A DNA stretch of 64,000 nucleotides, from assembly GCA_013433145.1 (NCBI GenBank), contig CM024172.1, forward strand, positions 8,610,553 through 8,674,552. Direction: 5' to 3'. Source of the stretch: Ascaris suum. Its lineage: Eukaryota > Nematoda > Chromadorea > Rhabditida > Ascarididae. Below, one piece after another: positions 1 through 14,100 of this stretch. The position numbers and the translations under genes are program-made. Under the pieces are notes generated by a model. It was not told the DNA's origin, searched no databases, and was given only the letters and a program-made list of their open reading frames with translations. The stretch's first letter is position 1; the number at the start of each line of letters is the position of its first letter.

Positions 1-3000
1 TCTCGTATTTAACTTCTCTGTGTTGCACTCACCTCCAGGTGGATTGTCACTTCCAGTGACCAGGAAATCCTTCTTTAGGGATCACGACTTCCACTTTTAC
101 TGGTTCCAAGATTTGATTCTTGTTTACGAAAATTTGCTCACTGAAGGCCTTAAATTTTGAAAACGTCAGAAATATTCATTTGAAACAAACTTATTAATAC
201 TTCTAAGTATTACTCAGGGTCACTTAGATGACACTGCCCTATATGAAGTACCTCAGAATGAGTATTACTCGTGCTATGCATTCAGCGCTATAGAATGCAG
301 TTCGTAATTATTTATTTCCAATATTTTTCCGGAATATGTACTCAGATTGCTGTTTACTTTTAAAAACTTCCGTTTTAATGCCGCTTCATAATTCTATACC
401 AGATATTTCCCTTTTCAGTGAATAATGTCTTACTAGTGGAATGTCCTTTAGTTTGTTGGACGCGTTGCGGTGGTTAAAATGTCTTCACTGAAAGAGTTTT
501 CATAAAATGAGCCGTGATTTATGATTTGCATTGCTGAGTTTATCGATAGCATCTAACATTCAGCTACTGCATGCAACGTTTTTGCGTTGCTATTGCACTA
601 AAGGCGTAAGAACGCATGCTGTGTTGAGATGCATATTTGGTGTCTAACGGTTGAAATTGCCGGGTATCGTTTATGGAGTTTATTAAACAACGAAAATGCA
701 TAATAGCCTCTACGCTTCGACAGCAATTTCACGGGCTGTCGCCTTGGCAGCTTATTTACAGCTTTCACCTTCCTCTTACTTCTCATTCCTTGCCAACTCT
801 ATTTCTAAGGCTAGCTTTTCAAAAGCTTTTCATGTAACAGCTCATTCGACGAATGGCAGCGAATCAACCAATATAGTGACGGTCTTTAGTGCATCAAGGT
901 GTTCTGAGCGTTTATCGCAGTTTGTCATGCATGAAGTCAAATCATACCGATATTTTCGGTATTCATGCTTGAGTGCTTGATGCTGCGTTCTGTTTCTTCT
1001 TTGACACGTTCCATTCTACTGTATGCAGAAAATGTTCCTCTGAAACGATTTTGCTCCCTTCCAAGCTGTTCAGCAAAATTCCTCTCCTAAATTTTTCCAC
1101 TCCATGAAAGAGAAAAGAAAAGGAAATAAGCGCATTGACCGGCATGTTAGAGCAAAAATATGTCCTGCTGAATGAGAGTAACCCATCAGCTATGTCGCCA
1201 CTTGGTACTATGATCGGGCGGTATTTATTTTAGGTCGCTGTTCACGTTGTGACTCCATAAAACCATCATTGCGGCATTTCTCTTACATGTAGTTCTGTTT
1301 CGTGACTTACGATCTTCCGTATTATATAGATTAAGGAAAAAATAACTCGAATCGAGCGAACCGTTCTTGAGATAACGTGAAGAAAGGGTAAAATAGTTCA
1401 CGATCTTCTGTAGTATATAGATTGCACGGATATTAGGGCAGATCTGTGCAATGTGATGGTGGAATGGCTATTTTTGCATCCAAAGCAAACCGCTGGATTT
1501 CTGTGAGCCTCTTAAAGTGCAGTTAAAAGCATACTAATTGCTGTTTTATTACAGTGCATTCTGTTTTTGCCGGTTAGAAAGAAATTTATAAGGGACTTAC
1601 TCATACACTAATTTCTGCAGCATTCAATGCGCCATAAGCTTTATTGTTGAAAAAGAGCCTTTTAAACAAGCTTCCATATTACTTTATATGTCAGCGTGTT
1701 GCTTGAAATTGGGGGCGAAAAGGATTTCTTGAGAATTCCCTGGGATGCTAATCTATAACGGTGTGAGCACAGTGCTGAAAAGTATCTTTATGCATAACAT
1801 TTATGTGGGGTTTAATTTGTGCCTAAGTGCCAAAGATAAATGATAGTTGGTACTTATGGTCCAGCAACATATACTTTAGATTGCTGTTCACAATGTGACT
1901 TCATAAAACCATAATTGCGATATTTATAGTAGCCGTAGTTCAGTTTTATGGCTGCACAGATGATTGGACAGATTCATGCAATGACCGACAAAATTCAGGT
2001 TTTTCGATTTCTTTCACTCCTGCGAATGCAGTAATGATAACGCCGTCAAAGAGTGATAAAGATGAACTGTACATGTAGGGTGTGTCTACAAACATATCGA
2101 GTTTCGCCTACTGTGTAAGAAAAGAATCCGAAAAAAATTATTAAAATACATTAGGGGCGCACTTTTTAACAACACGAGTTCTCGACAACTCCACACACCT
2201 TGACGAGAAATTTTTCTCCTTGGATCTACTATCACATGTTCTAGGTACAAGAGAAGTCATGTTACACGTCATGCTTGCAATTTGAGGGGGGGGGGGGGAA
2301 GAGGGGAAAGGTGTGGGGAGAAGGTTGTGGAGAGGAGGGAGCAGTCTTTGATGGTGTTAGGCGTACGACAAAAGGTGAGCTGTCGTTCATCTCTTCAAAC
2401 ACCTGCTTTCCTCCACATATATCAGAAAAAAGAGCATTGCAAATTAACTGACTGAAAGGAGATTTGGGGCGCATAAAACGATAAGATTTAAAAATGAAGC
2501 ATTTGTATTCATTCGACATTTCCCACCTGCATTGCGAAGGAATCATTGTCTATTTAATTGGGAGGTGTTCAATATATGCATTGAAACGCACAACTGTTGT
2601 TTTATTTGCACTTTATACAGCCCTTTTGGCGCTTGCTTATGATGAACAGGATTTCTTAATTTTTGTATGTTAGAGTATAGTTTCTGGATCGTTTGGGGAA
2701 CTGTGACGAACTGGAACTTGGAGTTCGGACATTTCGCAATTCGTCGGTACTAGAAGTCATGAAGGATGTTACCATCCTTACGTCATCATAAACCAAGAAC
2801 GATATAGTTAACAAGGAAATAAAATTACTTATGTTCTTTACGTTATTGTAGAACAAAGGGAGGCAATGAGGAAATAAAACTGCGTTATTAAAAATTTTCA
2901 GGTAATGCAGCTACTTCCTTCGGAACTTCGGAATCCTTCAATTTATCTAAGCTGACGCTTCCACCTCAACAAATTCATATGTGGAGTTGGGATAAGGGAA

Positions 3001-5119
3001 ACTTATCGTCCGCTTTCCTTCTATATTCCATTTCCATCCATCAAATGTCTTCTTGATGATGAACATAATATTATGCACAATTTACGTCATACATTGAATT
3101 AAGCGTTATATGGATTCGTTTGCTGAAAAGTGTGAATGTAAAATTGGCTTTAAGAATCAACCGCCAACATGAATATGGCAAGGATAAGACATATTATGGC
3201 GATGAGGAAAGCGCTCAAAGCACCGCCTCTTCTACCACCGAAGATAAAGACGTGAATATTTCCTCCTTCAATAGTCATTATTATCCTAGTCCTTTTTTAG
3301 TTAACGATAAGGAAACGAAGGAAGTGATGAAGTTTTCATCGAGATATCTTATTCATTTAAGCAATTTCCATAATAAGAGAAAAATTTTCCAGAACGAAAT
3401 TTATGCGATTGATTCATAGCTTCAGATAGCAATGAACAATAATATCTTTATGCTGTTTCATCAAATTTCACCTCGAGAATAAGAAGAGAAATTGTGCTTT
3501 TTTGGAAAAATAGTTTCCAATTCGAAATTACATAGAGGTTTTAGTATTTTATGCATTCCCAAGCCTTAAACAACTGCAATTTTGTTGTTTAATTTTGTAG
3601 GTGATAGCCGCAATGCAAAAGTTCTTAAAATGAGAAGTTTAGTAAATTAGCGACCGTAGGCCAAATTGAAAAATCCGCGGAGAAGTTCGGAGAGGATTTT
3701 CGAAAGCAAAAATATTTTTTACGCTCCGACCATTTTTGACTGCTTACATCTTATATCACCTCAGCAGATTTTGCGGGGTTAGCTGAAAATCATCTAACAT
3801 CTGACAATAGAAAATGACGTCATTGTAAAACTAACTAAGTAGTGGAAAGCAAACTGTGAGAGACACTGAGGTCTGCATTAGGTCATAACTTAAGCATAAT
3901 TGAAGAGGGTTGTTGGAACTGAGGTTATGCCACGTGCTGATCATTAAAATTACTGCATACAACGCCACTGTCACAATAGACACTCGAAACTGCAGCATGC
4001 ATCTGATACAAGGTGCCTCTAAATGCTATTAATTCCCTGGCAAGATTACTACCACTAAATTTGGAGGGTGGAATGTTAAGAATGGTTTCGGGCGACTCAG
4101 CAGTCCTAAAGTTCGGAATCTTGCCTGAATTTCGGAAGAAATACTTTCACCCATAAACGCAAAGAATATGATATCCATGAATTCTGCCTTCATTAAACGC
4201 ATTCACAAAAATTATAGAAAATTTGAGAATGCGAAAAGATAGACAAGATCAGGAGTCCTGCAAAAAGGTGAAATCAGCATCTCACATTTATTAGGGAACC
4301 TTATAAACAGTTGTGCTAGTTGAAATTTCAGTCGCGAACGATCGTTGTGTGGTGACTTGGATAAACGATCTGGACCGAAAGATATCATTGACATAAATCT
4401 GCAAATAAGGTAGGATACCATTCATGTTATAGATTAAGAGTTTCATTTTGGTCTATCCAGCTTTGACGTGATATTGAGAGGAATTTATTTCTGCATATGA
4501 AATGTTAGAGCTCGTGAAATACATCACATACACAGTTGAAGAATGGAGTGATCTTCCGATTCACAAAGTCCAAAGAACAAAGCCGATTTCATCGATGACG
4601 TTGCTTTCCTTGCATTTCCGCTCCGGCTAGAGAATTTGCTGCTGAGGAGCATTTTTCAGCTAAATTTGGTGAGAAATTCAATAGTTTGGTAAACTAGTGT
4701 TTAGGTTCCTTGCGTGAAATTATTGCACATTCTTAAGAAGTAGGCATCATTGAATAAGTGAGCCCTTCTCTCCAAAGTTGGAATAAATAAACATCCGGTT
4801 CCTCTCTTTTGTTAAATTTCGTTGCGAATACGTTTACTTTGTAAATGCTGAATGGTAGCAATGAGCGATATAGTTAGTTTGTTGCATCTATATTGTGGAG
4901 CGTGAAAGTTATGGAGGGATCGAACTTGATTCTGTTTAGAAATTTCTCTTGAAAGATGAGTGAATTCTTTTAAATGGAATACACACTTTACCGATCATGC
5001 TAAGCGTCGATAAATGCACGCTGTGTATGCCTATTCTTCAGAGATTTTCGAGTCGAACTCGGCACTTCTAAAGCAATTGTTTGCTTATTCTCGGTGAGCG
5101 AAGGAGGAAGAGAAGGGCC
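1..5119. other. 5' flank of the copine gene, no gene supported
   Basis: About 5.1 kb without a gene I can support. The open frames here are short, lack paired splice sites in matching phase and show no family motif. A stretch at 3155-3290 on the + strand has an acidic, Ser/Thr-rich frame, and 4559-4669 has another short open frame, but neither joins the copine in phase. A run of 13 G lies at 2286-2298. The missing first strands of the copine C2A domain could be encoded here by exons I failed to recognise. Confidence 0.4.
2286..2298. repeat. Poly-G tract (13)
   Basis: Thirteen G residues followed by purine-rich sequence with more G runs, in the 5' flank of the copine. Confidence 0.9.
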
Positions 5120-8100
5120 ATGGAAGTTGGTAAGCAGAGCCATATCCACTTGCGTTGCTTATTCTTCTACTCAAAAACTTTCATCCTCATATACCTCCGC
5201 AGTTTAATGCTGGTATCCTTATGAAGGCCTTGTCCTCCTGCTAGCAAGTGTGATCAAAGCTGTTCTACATCACAAGTAGGCCTTATTATTCAGTGCTCGG
5301 GAAGATGACTTGCAGTAGATGGCGCTGAAGTATTGAGCCAATATTCATATAAACACTTTTGCTGTGTTTCATATGACTACGAGAGAAATGGGGACCTTCT
5401 CTTAGGTAACAGTCAATTAAGTACATTAAATATGGAACTTGTTTTGCTGTAGTAACCACATTTCTGCCTTTATGCAATTTACAGTGTGCTCACATGAGAA
5501 CGTAATTCTGTCTCTAATATTTTTGCACAGGAATACAAATTTTCGTGCATGATGCAAAGAAAGTGTAACTGCTTCGTGGATGGAATGCAGAAGGAAGTTA
5601 TTTGAAGTTGTTGATAATGCGCTTGAAGGGAGTCTCGTTATGCACGGGTTCATCTTATGGTCAAATTTTAATTATTTTATAACATTCCAATTACTTCTAA
5701 ACCTCATTTATTTCCCAGGAATCTACATGGTGAAAAAAACATTTTATATGTGGGCTGAAATTTTCCCATCGTTCCTCCCAAGGTTTTAGATTACCATGCT
5801 GCACTAGAACAGGTAGGCAGTCAGTTCGGAAGAAAGGAGGTAAATATCACAAGGCGACTCTAATCTTATCGTCCACTTTACCTGGATTAACTGATACAAC
5901 GAATTTTTCAGGTAACAACATCCGATGTGGTTCAAAAGGATACGAGAATCGATATCCCGGAAATTTTTGCTATCGAATATGTTTTTGAACGCAGCCAATA
6001 CATAAAATTGGAAATGTGGGTACTTCATGCAGTGGGGTTTCCTCCACAGTCATTTCTCACTTAGCTGCGCAATATTTCATTTATTGACATTTCATTCTCT
6101 TCAATTTCTGCAAAATTTTATTAATTCAAAGAATTTATGAACTAAGCGGTTGTAACAGGAAAAATGATTGACTGCAGTTGAATGCGATTGGCTTCTACTA
6201 ACACATTCTGAAGAGCGCATATTTTAAGCATTCTATGTGATGGGATGTTATCTAAAATAATTACGACCTTTTTATGCCGAAGAAATCCGTCGTAGCTTTT
6301 TTTCATGCAGATCTCACTAGAAGGTTATCATTATTGCTGTTTCACCTGGTTAGTTTTGAATACTTTCTATAGATTTCCGCGCTTCCATTGTGCTAAACTC
6401 TTAGAATGGCAGCATTTCTTGGACAAGTAAACGTACACACATTTACAGAACTATGAACTGTGAGAAAAAAGTTAAAATATTTGAATTTATAATTGGTTTT
6501 TCTATTATCCATAATAGTTCCAAGATATTCAATGGGACGCTCATTTGAATATCGCACTTAGTAACGAAAACTTATCAAAATCTTAGTATTCGTGTGCAGC
6601 TTTCCTACCATTCTCTGAAATTTTTATTTACCTAATTAGCCGAACTACCCTGTCCCAATCAAGTTAACACAGCTAACGGAGACTTTAATGCGCCAATCAG
6701 GAGAGCGCTGCACACAAAAACAGTAGGATAGCCAGTCCACCTGAAGCGCAACTGCGAAACGAGTGGCGGATGGATGACCTGCAAGAGTTTTTTTTTTGCT
6801 AGGGTCTAATCAATGTCGATTTATTTGTATCCGATTAAATTAGGGAAGGATTTTGATTGGCTTCGTATTACTTTGTTTTGCCGTAATCCGTGGACTTTAA
6901 CAACATTATTCCATCTTAAAGCATTTTTAGCCGTGATTTCTTTGCGATCATAGCACTTGTGAGCATAGAGATTTCACTGAGGAGGAATGTGCAAATTTTA
7001 ATCAGGCGAAGAGGGACTATGGACTCATACATTCGTAGTGGTCGTTTCAGCTTCATTATTGGAAATTTGCTACTGCAATTGCGTGCGTTTTCAGGGCAGA
7101 GAGAATTTGAGGTTTGTTGAATGAGAAAAACATTTTTTTTATTTGCACTTTCAAGAACGAAAAGAACTTAAAAATCGCTGAGAAGGACACTGAAATTTCG
7201 GTTTGTGGCAATTCTGCAGCATTTGCATCGAAATTTGTACACTTTTGAGCAATAAAATGTCCCAGGACTTTTATGAGAAAGTAATACGTTAATTTTTTCT
7301 CTGGAAACGCCACTTCCTCCCCTCATGCGCCTCGTTGAATAATGTCGATGTTTGCAAACTTATCGGCAGCAAAAATGGTTGAGGATTTCAGATGTGATTT
7401 TACGGAACAAAATGCGATGGTTTTTGGCTATGCGACATTTCTTATTTCGGAAGTGGTTTGTCACGCTGGAGAATTTTCCAGGGATATTATGTAAGCAATA
7501 TTGTTATTTGCGATATGTTCACTGGAGGTCTATCGAGTGAAAAACTTACATTAGAAGATTCGTCGGTTAATAGTGAGCCTTACACAATGTAATCACTTGT
7601 TTTCTGATGTATTCTGATATGTTACATATAAAGAATAATGTCCCATAACGATCGTGAATAAATTCTCGTTCACTGTCAAAAATATTTAACCACAGTTCGG
7701 GAATAGATTATGGCATTCAAAATACGTGAAGAATTATGAAGCAAGCGCATAGCTTATTTGCTTAAAGTGCACGTATTTGGCCCATTCGATTCTTCCGTCG
7801 ACGTTAGATTTTCTGTCGGAGAATTTCGACGATTGCATATCTCATTTAATAATGACGTCTGTAAATACCATATCTTTATCATCAGCGTCGTTAATCATAT
7901 GCAGTAACGAATCGAAGCGGGCCAATAGCAATCAGCCACCATTTTCAACATTAACATCAATGTGCTGTTTTCCTCGCAGTGGGAGTTTTTTACTTAGATT
8001 GCGAGCGATCCATATTTTAAAATTCCTCGAAATTCACCTTTCTTAGGCCATCTCATTAACATATTTATATTTCAAGATATAAACTTTATTTCTTCTCTTA

Positions 8101-11100
8101 TGTGTGGGGGTTATTTTGCTTCCGGTTGATGAGCAGTATGTTAGTTCAGCTGAATTAGTAAATGATATAAATTGCTTTGTTTTCAGTAACGAAGAAACAA
8201 GTGAATTTGTTGCGCATATGCTGCTAACGTTTACAGTTCGGCCTCGGTCACAGCCAGTTTTGCTTCAGTTCTGTGGCAAGAATATCTCGAAGAAGGGCAT
8301 GTTCGGTGAGCCTCAGGTTCGTTGCAGTCTCTTAAAAACAGCCATGCTCATGAGTTTCGAAATCTGTTGAATGTTTCGTCATCAGTGTCTAGTGCATGAA
8401 TGCAGTGCAAATTTATGAGGTCTACTGAATATTTTAGTTCATTCTTCGAGCAATATTCATAAATTTGAGCATATGTTGGAGCTCAATTTCTAACCTCCGC
8501 GTGAGCAGTAAGTACGAAATGTATAGACGATAAAGCAGGAGGAATTCGAAGGAGTAAGCAGACTTATCGTGGTGATCGAGGAGTGTAAAATGATACCGAC
8601 GCGAATAGCGCAGTTTCTGATGACGATTTATGCCGAAATAGCGACTGAGTAACGCATTGAGAAGATTTATTTCATTTAAAAAGAAGTGAGGAATTCGTAG
8701 TTTTTATTGTTTTAAATGTGGCGAAGGAAGGATTCATTCCAGCTTCAATTTCACATCTCACGTATCGAAGACAACGGTGATCGTAATGTTATTTACAAGA
8801 GTGAGCTCCTTGGCTACTGCCTGAAGATACAATGGAAACAGTTCACGCTGCAGAACTCCGTTATTGCCGACGTTCGAAACAGGTGATATCATTTAAAATT
8901 CTATTTATACGCCCGTGGCTGATCATCCGAACGGTCTCCGGAAAACATTGCAACCTATTTTTTACCTACGGAAAACTAAATCAACGGAGACATCGAAGCG
9001 ATTAGTGAACAATAAGGTGGCTTGCGTCTCTAGAGCATTTCTTTGCTCCTCAATTGTCGAAACTGCCTTTATTCCATCGTTATAGTCAGTTGTGAGGAGA
9101 AGCGATTCGAGCAAGGATGCGGATCAGAAATGCCGTCTAAAACTGTAACTACCATTATATTAATTCAAAAGAGGCTTTTGTGGGACGCAGTTAGGCAAAA
9201 GAGGTTCCAGTGATTCTTTCAAGAAAAAATTGCAGGCAATTGGTAGTTGAGTGCTATTCGCAAGATGATCGTGGCAAGCGTGTTATCGTTGGAGAATTCA
9301 TCACAGATCTGACACAATTACAGGCCAGCTCCACTGCACAAAACGTCTTTTTCGTAAGCTTTTTTTGTCACACAGTCATATGTTGTGCATCTGCGCAGAA
9401 TTATCAGCTCATGAAATGAGCTAAGAAAATTGGATTAGGAAGATGATAACTAAAACAGAAAATTTCAAAATTATCGATAAGTTGTTTCCGAGAAACTTAA
9501 CAACTAAGAAAATAACCGGAAGCAGAAAGCGTTGGTATGGCTATACTACCGCTGTGTATTTATAGATCGATTCAAAATTCGACGGGCCCCAATTTTTCTA
9601 AGAGTGTCTTTCATAATAACTGTTGATTGACGGGGTTTCCTTGGAAATGATATTCTTTCTCCAACAAGCCTGTTGCCAATCATTAAAAATCCGCTTTCCA
9701 TAACGTTATTGGCATATCTTTTCAAACACAAACATCACTTCCGCTGACAAGATGATAGCATTAGTTGTCGCCGATTTTCATTAAAATTTCAGGCCGCTAA
9801 ATTCACTGCCTGTTTCACACATTTGATGTTCTAATTGACTGTCGCCTATTATGCTTCATTCGGCAACAACATAAATCTTTATCTATTTATAGCTTTCAAA
9901 GAGTACTGCATTCTTTACAATTTCCAGTTCTTTTAGTTGACTACAACTTCATCCAAAATTGGTCGAAAGACGAGTGGGACGTTCGAGGTGGTGAAGTGCA
10001 ACGAAATGGCTGTCTATTCTTTCCTTGATTACATCGTTAATGGGTCAGTAAGTTTTGCTTTATCCCGTTTGCGTTTTGTGATCATGCTTTCAGTTTGTGA
10101 AAGTGATACTACTCTATGAGGCCAGATGATTTCCGGTTTTAGAATGCGAGCTGATCATCCGATAAAGGGAAACTGTTAAATAATACTTCAGGTTAGTACG
10201 CGTTTGTGAGCATGTACCCGCGACGTTGCTATGAGGCCTCATTGCAGCTTAGTGGGCTCGGAACGGTCATAGACTTCGATTTATATAGACGCATGATGTG
10301 GAACAGTGCGAGTTTAAGTCAGTTTTGGAGCCTATCGTTGGTCATACGAATAAGGCTTTTCGAGTACGCAAGAACGTTGTGATTCTTCAAGAGAAACAGT
10401 GGTTACTAGAAATGATTAAAAGACTGATTATTAGTGATTATCTTATTGCACTGGAATTGAATTCGTTTTTTTCCTCCTCTTTCTTATATTCATTTCTTCG
10501 TGTCGAGCAAAATTCTGCCCATGTTACTTTCTATGGGCCTTCTTTGCATTGCAGTTCTCTGTTGCATCTGGCATTTGCAATCGATTTCTCGATTGGTGAA
10601 CAGTCATCCTCACAAGAGAACAGTGGCAACCGCAGCTTCGTTGATGATGTCGAATTTGCTATCCGTGCAGTTGAGGAGCCATTTCGCTATTACAACTTGT
10701 AAGTTAGCGCTTGCAAAGCAGAGCGTCTGATGAAATGCTCGTATTTACGGGCCATTTGCCATTCATAGTTAGAGAAGTATAAGCAGCAACAGGAGCCATC
10801 TTCCTGGCAGCAAATTCCGTGCAAACGAGGATCACATGAAAGAGGAATCAGTTTATACAAATTGACTTCTTATCTGTTCTGTTCGTGAAAGTTATCTCAG
10901 GTTTCAATTCCGTCTTCTCATTTTTGCACGTTTCAGGCGGTACTTGCTATTTTCACCTGTCACGATGTGCTATTAATACCGCTGAGTGCAGTTTAATGCG
11001 TCAATTTATATGAATGCTAAGTGATTATCAGTGAGTTCTCTGTTTCAGCTCGAACAATTATGCTGCTTTCGGCTTTGGTGCAAGAATTCCTCCTCTATAC

Positions 11101-14100
11101 CGTGAATCACACGAGTTTTGCCTTGTGAGTCGTTTAAGCTATTTGACGTTCCACTGCTTACTTTTATTCATTCAGCTCAAAGTACCTATATAGTCCTGTA
11201 ATTTCGAGGAGGGATAAGAACTGATTGATTTCTTCAGCGGAACATTAGCTATAACCATTATTTATCCGGTTTATAAGCCAGGATTTGTGGAGTCTTAAAG
11301 CAGTCCAGTGTACCTTCCAGCTCTTTTACTTTGCGTGTGCAATACGTAAGTATAGCTTTGAAAGGAGGTATTTTTAGTACATTGTGCTGTGAATAATGAA
11401 TCCAAGACAAAAGCTTAGAAAGCCGATCATCTGAGTTGTGATGAGAGCTGATCGATTTTCTTGCAAAAACCAGTACGGCCAGTAAGTGCAAATGAGACGA
11501 GTGCCTTTCAAACATCTCAACACATTTCTATATAAGTCTAAGACAGAAGGAAGCGTTCTGAAAGTTACCCAAAGTAATCGCATTTCGAAATCGTAGTCGT
11601 CGGTTTCGATATCATTTCCTCTATTACGATGAATGTAATCAAGGGGACAATGAATTGCAAGTTTGCAATCACCAGAAATGCTGACTCAGTTTCTTTGTTA
11701 AATGAAGCGGCAGAATGAACTAGCACGCAGTTCACTTATGAGAAGACTAGTGCACATCCTTTCTAGTCAATTGCATAAATCGAGTAGATGTTGAAATGTT
11801 GCATTTCGCGTGATCAGTCATAACTCTTTTCTGCTCGTTAAATGGGACATGTTTAGAACCTGGAGACCGATCCGTACTGTCGTGGAATCGACCGTGTGAT
11901 AGACGCATTCAGGAATGCATACACCCAAGTGCAACCGATCAACAGTGCCCACTTCGCTCATGTTATATATTATGTTTCCAAGTAATAATTTTCTACTTCT
12001 CCAGCTGGTTTTGGTGATCATTATGTCAAACTGACCCTAAATTTCATGGGAGGTTGCATTGTTCCATTGCCCCTCAGAAAATGCAAACTATATTCTGCGC
12101 GCTTTGTTGCATAGATGCAATGAGCATTATCATAATTCGTCCATTATATACTGCCGACTTATTTTGGAATGATTTTCTCATTTGTCGTGCCACATGAGGA
12201 TGTTGGAGAATATGCAGAAGCGTTTCGTCGGCATTGCTTCCGCAAAGTTTACTATCGCCCATAAAAAACAAAATATATTATCGGCTTCAAAAGTCCTTAG
12301 CCTGCAATCACTTGGATATCCCAGACGCTAGTTTAATTCTTCGCCATGAAACTTCGTGCGGCTTTTCTATATTCCACTACTGGAAATATTCTTCTTTACC
12401 TCTTCTCAAATAGCCATCGTGAGCATCATTTTCAGCTCAGCAAGCAATGTTGCAGCACAGGCAGTATTCTAAATGGTTTCTATTTCCATGATATACGAGC
12501 CCAGAATCTGCTTCTTGCCCATATTTTAATGCATCCGCTCTAGAGAAGTGCAGGATCTTCCAAATAGGCGGAATGTTTTGATCTTCACACCATTGCTGCC
12601 TTTACCCATTAAAATGTCTTTCTCCCGAGCTCTTGTCCTGCTTTTTCTTGCTGTTCCTAGTCACATTCTTTATGCATATTTAGCCACTAAGAAATGAAAA
12701 AGGAAAGTTCTTCCTTCATAATCTTTCCTTTTTATATCAGGAATAGTCTTCCTATATATTAGAATAGATTTTTTGCATCTATTATTCTCATTTTAAGAGT
12801 CTTCATATTGTATACGGAAAAATGCGTTATAACTGGGATGTTCTTGTTTGCAGTTATAGCGGTTTGTCTGCCCGATTACTTGATTTCTACCTCAAGAAGA
12901 ATTATGGGTATAGTATCGGCGAGTGTAATTTCTGCGCTCCATTTTTTGCAGCCAAATTTTTTTCACACGCCTTTACCGGCCTATTGATGAATTATGAGTG
13001 GTGCTAGTTAGCCGACGGTTTAAACGTCTTGCAGGTTAGCCGAAAATGCGCGGAAACGTGGTGATCAGACACGACCTCAATATTTCATTCTCGCCATCAT
13101 AACACGTGGCGCTATTGACGATTTACGTGAGGCAATCCAGGTCTGAATTCTTTGCTTTAATGAAGACGATCAAATCAGTCGAATCAAGCTTAAACGCTCA
13201 TAATTATACAATTCGGTGGCAATATTCGTTGCTTTGAAATCACAGAGAGAGCATTATTTTCAGCTTTTATTCACACATGACCTCTTTGTAGTGACAGGTA
13301 AATAAGAGTCAATTCATTTCACGGTTAATTGTTCAGCGTATTAATCCTCTTATCGAAGGGTTATTTGTTAAATTCCGCATTTTCAGCTCTTTTCCTGTTA
13401 TCATCTGATTACATCTTTCTCATTAGTCCGCTGACTATTTCCTTCAGAAAAAGAGAACGGAAGAGCAATGAGGAGATGTAATATTTTATTCTGTTACGTG
13501 TGGACGTACACTATTAAATTTTTTGTGGTCATATCAACTCGATGAGTGCTACTGTCTATGTAAAGAGAGGTATCGTGTGTTATTCGAATTACATTTTAAG
13601 TGCATTAACTGCTAACGTTTTTTTTCATTCATTTCATTAAAGAGACTTCACGAACGATGAAAGAATTCTAGTGGAAAATTTTTTGAGGCGATAATTTTCG
13701 CGTCGAAATCTCCCTTATCGATAATATTCATCGGAGTGGGTGAGAATAACTTCATAGAATTGGAACGGTTGGGATTTTCTGGTGCGAGACTTTCTTATCA
13801 TGGCAGAAGGGCAGACCGCGATTTACTTCAGGTATGATTTTTTTTTCATTACATCCCTTTTCGCTTTTCTACATTCTTTATTAGAACAAGATGAGTCATC
13901 CGAGAGAACTAGAAAAAATGCGTTCAAAAGAAGAAAGTGGCCATTAATTGAAATTAAATCCTACAAACCCATGCCATAATTTAGGCGCCACCTCAATTAT
14001 ATTATTGTCCTTGCAAACTGCATCATGGCAGCATCATGCCTCTGTGTGTACATGGATGCATCAATCCATCCGTTCGGTAGTTTCAACTTATCAACCACCG